DNA of 64,000 nucleotides from the IMG/VR virus record IMGVR_UViG_3300025099_000012, positions 1 to 64,000 of that record, one strand, 5' to 3'. Below are positions 62,737-64,000 of the stretch, in pieces. Below the pieces are notes generated by a model, which was not told where the DNA came from, did not search any database, and saw nothing but the letters and a program-made list of their open reading frames with translations. Each line of letters opens with the position of its first letter. Positions within the stretch are counted from its first letter, which is position 1. A program made the position numbers and the translations under genes. Origin of the DNA: a virus.

Positions 62737-63030
62737 ATGGCTAATTACACAATCGAAGTCACTACTGAAGATGGTGGCAACTTTACTTTTCCTTGTGATA
62801 GTGAACAGTACATCATTGAAGCAGCTGAAGAAGCAGGCGTTGAACTTAACTATTCATGCCGTGCTGGTGCATGCTCAACCTGTGTAAGCAAGCTTGTGTC
62901 TGGCACTGTTGATCAATCAGATCAAAGCTATTTGGACGATGACCAACAAGCAGAAGGTTTTTTTATGTCCTGTGTTGCTTATCCAACCTCAAACGTAAAA
63001 ATGATCTCTGATGTTGAAGACCAACTGTAA
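62737..63030 (+). CDS. petF: [2Fe-2S] plant-type ferredoxin
   Basis: This 97-residue protein is a complete photosynthetic ferredoxin: strands YTIEVTTEDGGNFTF, helix EAAEEAGVELNYSC, the cluster-binding loop CRAGACSTC (Cys 41, 46, 49) and the last Cys in FFMSCVAYP (about 79). Ferredoxins of this type carry electrons from photosystem I. Phage-encoded copies are auxiliary metabolic genes that can keep bilin synthesis or ribonucleotide reduction supplied with reductant during infection. It has its own long structured leader and promoter-like TTGACT...TATACT near 62707. Confidence 0.95.
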   Translation: MANYTIEVTTEDGGNFTFPCDSEQYIIEAAEEAGVELNYSCRAGACSTCVSKLVSGTVDQSDQSYLDDDQQAEGFFMSCVAYPTSNVKMISDVEDQL

Positions 63031-63044
63031 ATCATTTAATTTCC

Positions 63045-63218
63045 ATGTTTACTACTTCTTGCGTCACATTAATCTGTCTATCATCCTTTTTCAATTCACC
63101 TACTACATTCAAAAGGATTGATAACAAGATATACGAAGTTAGAACTATGGGTGCTATTTATCGATGTGCAAAAAATCAACAAGATGCCTTTGTCTGCATC
63201 TCATTAAATTCTAATTAA
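63045..63218 (+). CDS. 57-residue hypothetical protein
   Basis: ATG 63045 to TAA 63218. It has a partly hydrophobic start (TTSCVTLICLSSFFNSP) and a C-terminal part (IDNKIYEVRTMGAIYRC, QDAFVCISLN) that looks like a small beta unit with two Cys. Its end overlaps the convergent gene by 8 nt. Confidence 0.5.
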   Translation: MFTTSCVTLICLSSFFNSPTTFKRIDNKIYEVRTMGAIYRCAKNQQDAFVCISLNSN

Positions 63219-63831
63219 TGGATGGTTTTTTGTACCAATTGGGATTAGCCTTCACACGCCTCTCATGAATTTGATCTAATTGATTTTTCAAAAATACTTG
63301 AGCAGCAGTCTCTTGAGGACTCTCTGCTTGAGATTTTGGTTTATCTAATCCATCGATATAGATTTCATTAGGCACTGGTGTATTACCAACGCCTCCATGT
63401 CTAAATCCAACTTGAGCTCCAAAGTTTCCTTTTTGATATGGATTTACTGTCATATTTACTGATGTTTTACGATCATCAGTTGTATAACTTCCACCAATTC
63501 CACCTTGATTTAAATTAAAGCCGATATTCGGACCCTGAATACTAAGCCCTGAACCTACAGTAACGCTACCGCCTTCACCATCAAATGTAATTGGTGCACC
63601 TGTCACGGCATTGATTAATGGATTTATAGCTGAATGATGCCCCTGGCCACTATTAGCACTTTCCTTAAACCCAGCGTCAATCAGCTGTTGAGGGCTATAT
63701 CGCATCGGTTGAGGACTATTTCGAACCTTAGGTCCATTCCCCTTAAATATTTCAGAAGATACTTCTGATGGAGATGGATCGTAATAAGGGTCTAAATAGT
63801 TCTCTGATGGAGTTTGACCTAAATAGCTCAT
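63211..63831 (-). CDS. hypothetical virion-type protein
   Basis: It encodes 206 residues. Pro/Ser/Tyr-rich N-terminus (LDPYYDPSPSEVSSEIF), a Gly/Asn/beta-rich middle (GGSVTVGSGLSIQGPNIG, LNQGGIGGSYT) and a helical C-terminus (AAQVFLKNQLDQIHERR). Composition like the structural genes. TACAAT (minus strand) lies near 63867-63872. Confidence 0.6.
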   Translation of the reverse strand: MSYLGQTPSENYLDPYYDPSPSEVSSEIFKGNGPKVRNSPQPMRYSPQQLIDAGFKESANSGQGHHSAINPLINAVTGAPITFDGEGGSVTVGSGLSIQGPNIGFNLNQGGIGGSYTTDDRKTSVNMTVNPYQKGNFGAQVGFRHGGVGNTPVPNEIYIDGLDKPKSQAESPQETAAQVFLKNQLDQIHERRVKANPNWYKKPSIN

Positions 63832-63897
63832 TTTAATATATATTCGTTTATATTTAGTATAAACAACGTAATTGTACTCACCTAATCTACCTATTCA

Positions 63898-64000
63898 ATG
63901 GATGAACACATTGGCTTCTTCCCCTTCGACGACATCGAAGAACTGGAACGTGAAGAAGATGAATTGCCTGCCATTCCTGAATGGCCTTCTATCTTCGAAT
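63898..64000 (+). CDS. start of an acidic protein (3' truncated by window edge)
   Basis: ATG 63898 opens a frame running off the window, 34 residues visible: EHIGFFPFDDIEELEREEDE then LPAIPEWPSIFE. Extremely acidic N-terminus. Not identifiable from the fragment. Confidence 0.6.
   Translation, partial: MDEHIGFFPFDDIEELEREEDELPAIPEWPSIFE

Noticed and set aside
1-64000. Photosystem genes (psbA/psbD), phage RNA polymerase, tape measure, contractile sheath, rRNA or insertion sequences
   Set aside because: I looked for their characteristic motifs and saw none in this window; they may lie outside it.

Overview
The window is a continuous stretch of a tailed double-stranded DNA bacteriophage genome that almost certainly infects a unicellular (probably marine) cyanobacterium. 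Phage hallmarks are a large terminase, portal, HK97-type major capsid protein, tail fibres, endolysin and a T7-type DNA polymerase. The cyanobacterial link rests on a plant-type [2Fe-2S] ferredoxin, a cyanobacterial-style RpoD sigma factor, a DUF4278 gene under a glutamine-II ('Downstream-peptide') riboswitch, and small secreted and conserved proteins typical of cyanophages. An integrase, an excisionase-like gene and an attP carrying the 3' half of a tRNA-Pro(GGG) show that it can probably integrate. Both ends of the window cut through genes. I cannot name the phage; no tape-measure or contractile-sheath gene is recognisable, and the T7-like replication genes plus many glycine-zipper proteins fit a short-tailed phage best.

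Layout. 0-11.5 kb, mostly plus strand: replication and nucleotide metabolism (OB-fold fragment, putative ssDNA-binding protein, RecB-like nuclease, VapE primase-helicase, degenerate HNH, Dam-like and deaminase-like proteins, DUF3310, and a T7-type polymerase split into exonuclease and polymerase genes). 11.5-16 kb: riboswitch/DUF4278, a secreted beta-barrel-like protein, a compact protein kinase, an NblA-like candidate overlapping an HNH gene, small membrane (lysis-like) proteins and a SET-domain protein. 15.9-17.5 kb: excisionase, integrase and attP. 17.5-20.5 kb: small Lys-rich conserved proteins. 20.5-33 kb: endolysin, adhesins/tail fibres and virion proteins. 33-53.5 kb, minus strand: capsid, sigma factor, scaffold/portal (overlapping by 494 bp), terminase and a run of glycine-zipper and coiled-coil virion candidates. 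53.5-54.5 kb: a divergent control region followed by a 234-nt tract with only three adenines. 54.1-62 kb, plus strand: an array of about 20 very small genes, each separated by a hairpin element. 62-64 kb: conserved phage protein, structured leader plus ferredoxin, and flanking hypothetical genes.

How it works together. No phage RNA polymerase is visible. Host RNA polymerase is probably redirected by the phage sigma factor, and a recurrent TAnAATAGT box lies 12-33 nt upstream of at least ten minus-strand genes. The small-gene array is likely the early host-takeover region, with each gene insulated by a terminator-like hairpin whose stem covaries while its loop (TATC or TGACTC) and downstream TGTTCTTT are kept. 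Ferredoxin, the glutamine riboswitch, the kinase and the SET protein point to active management of host redox, nitrogen status and protein modification.

The observations most worth following are the covarying hairpin array, the A-depleted tract, the dual-coded portal/scaffold region, and several enzyme homologues that have lost catalytic or metal-binding residues.
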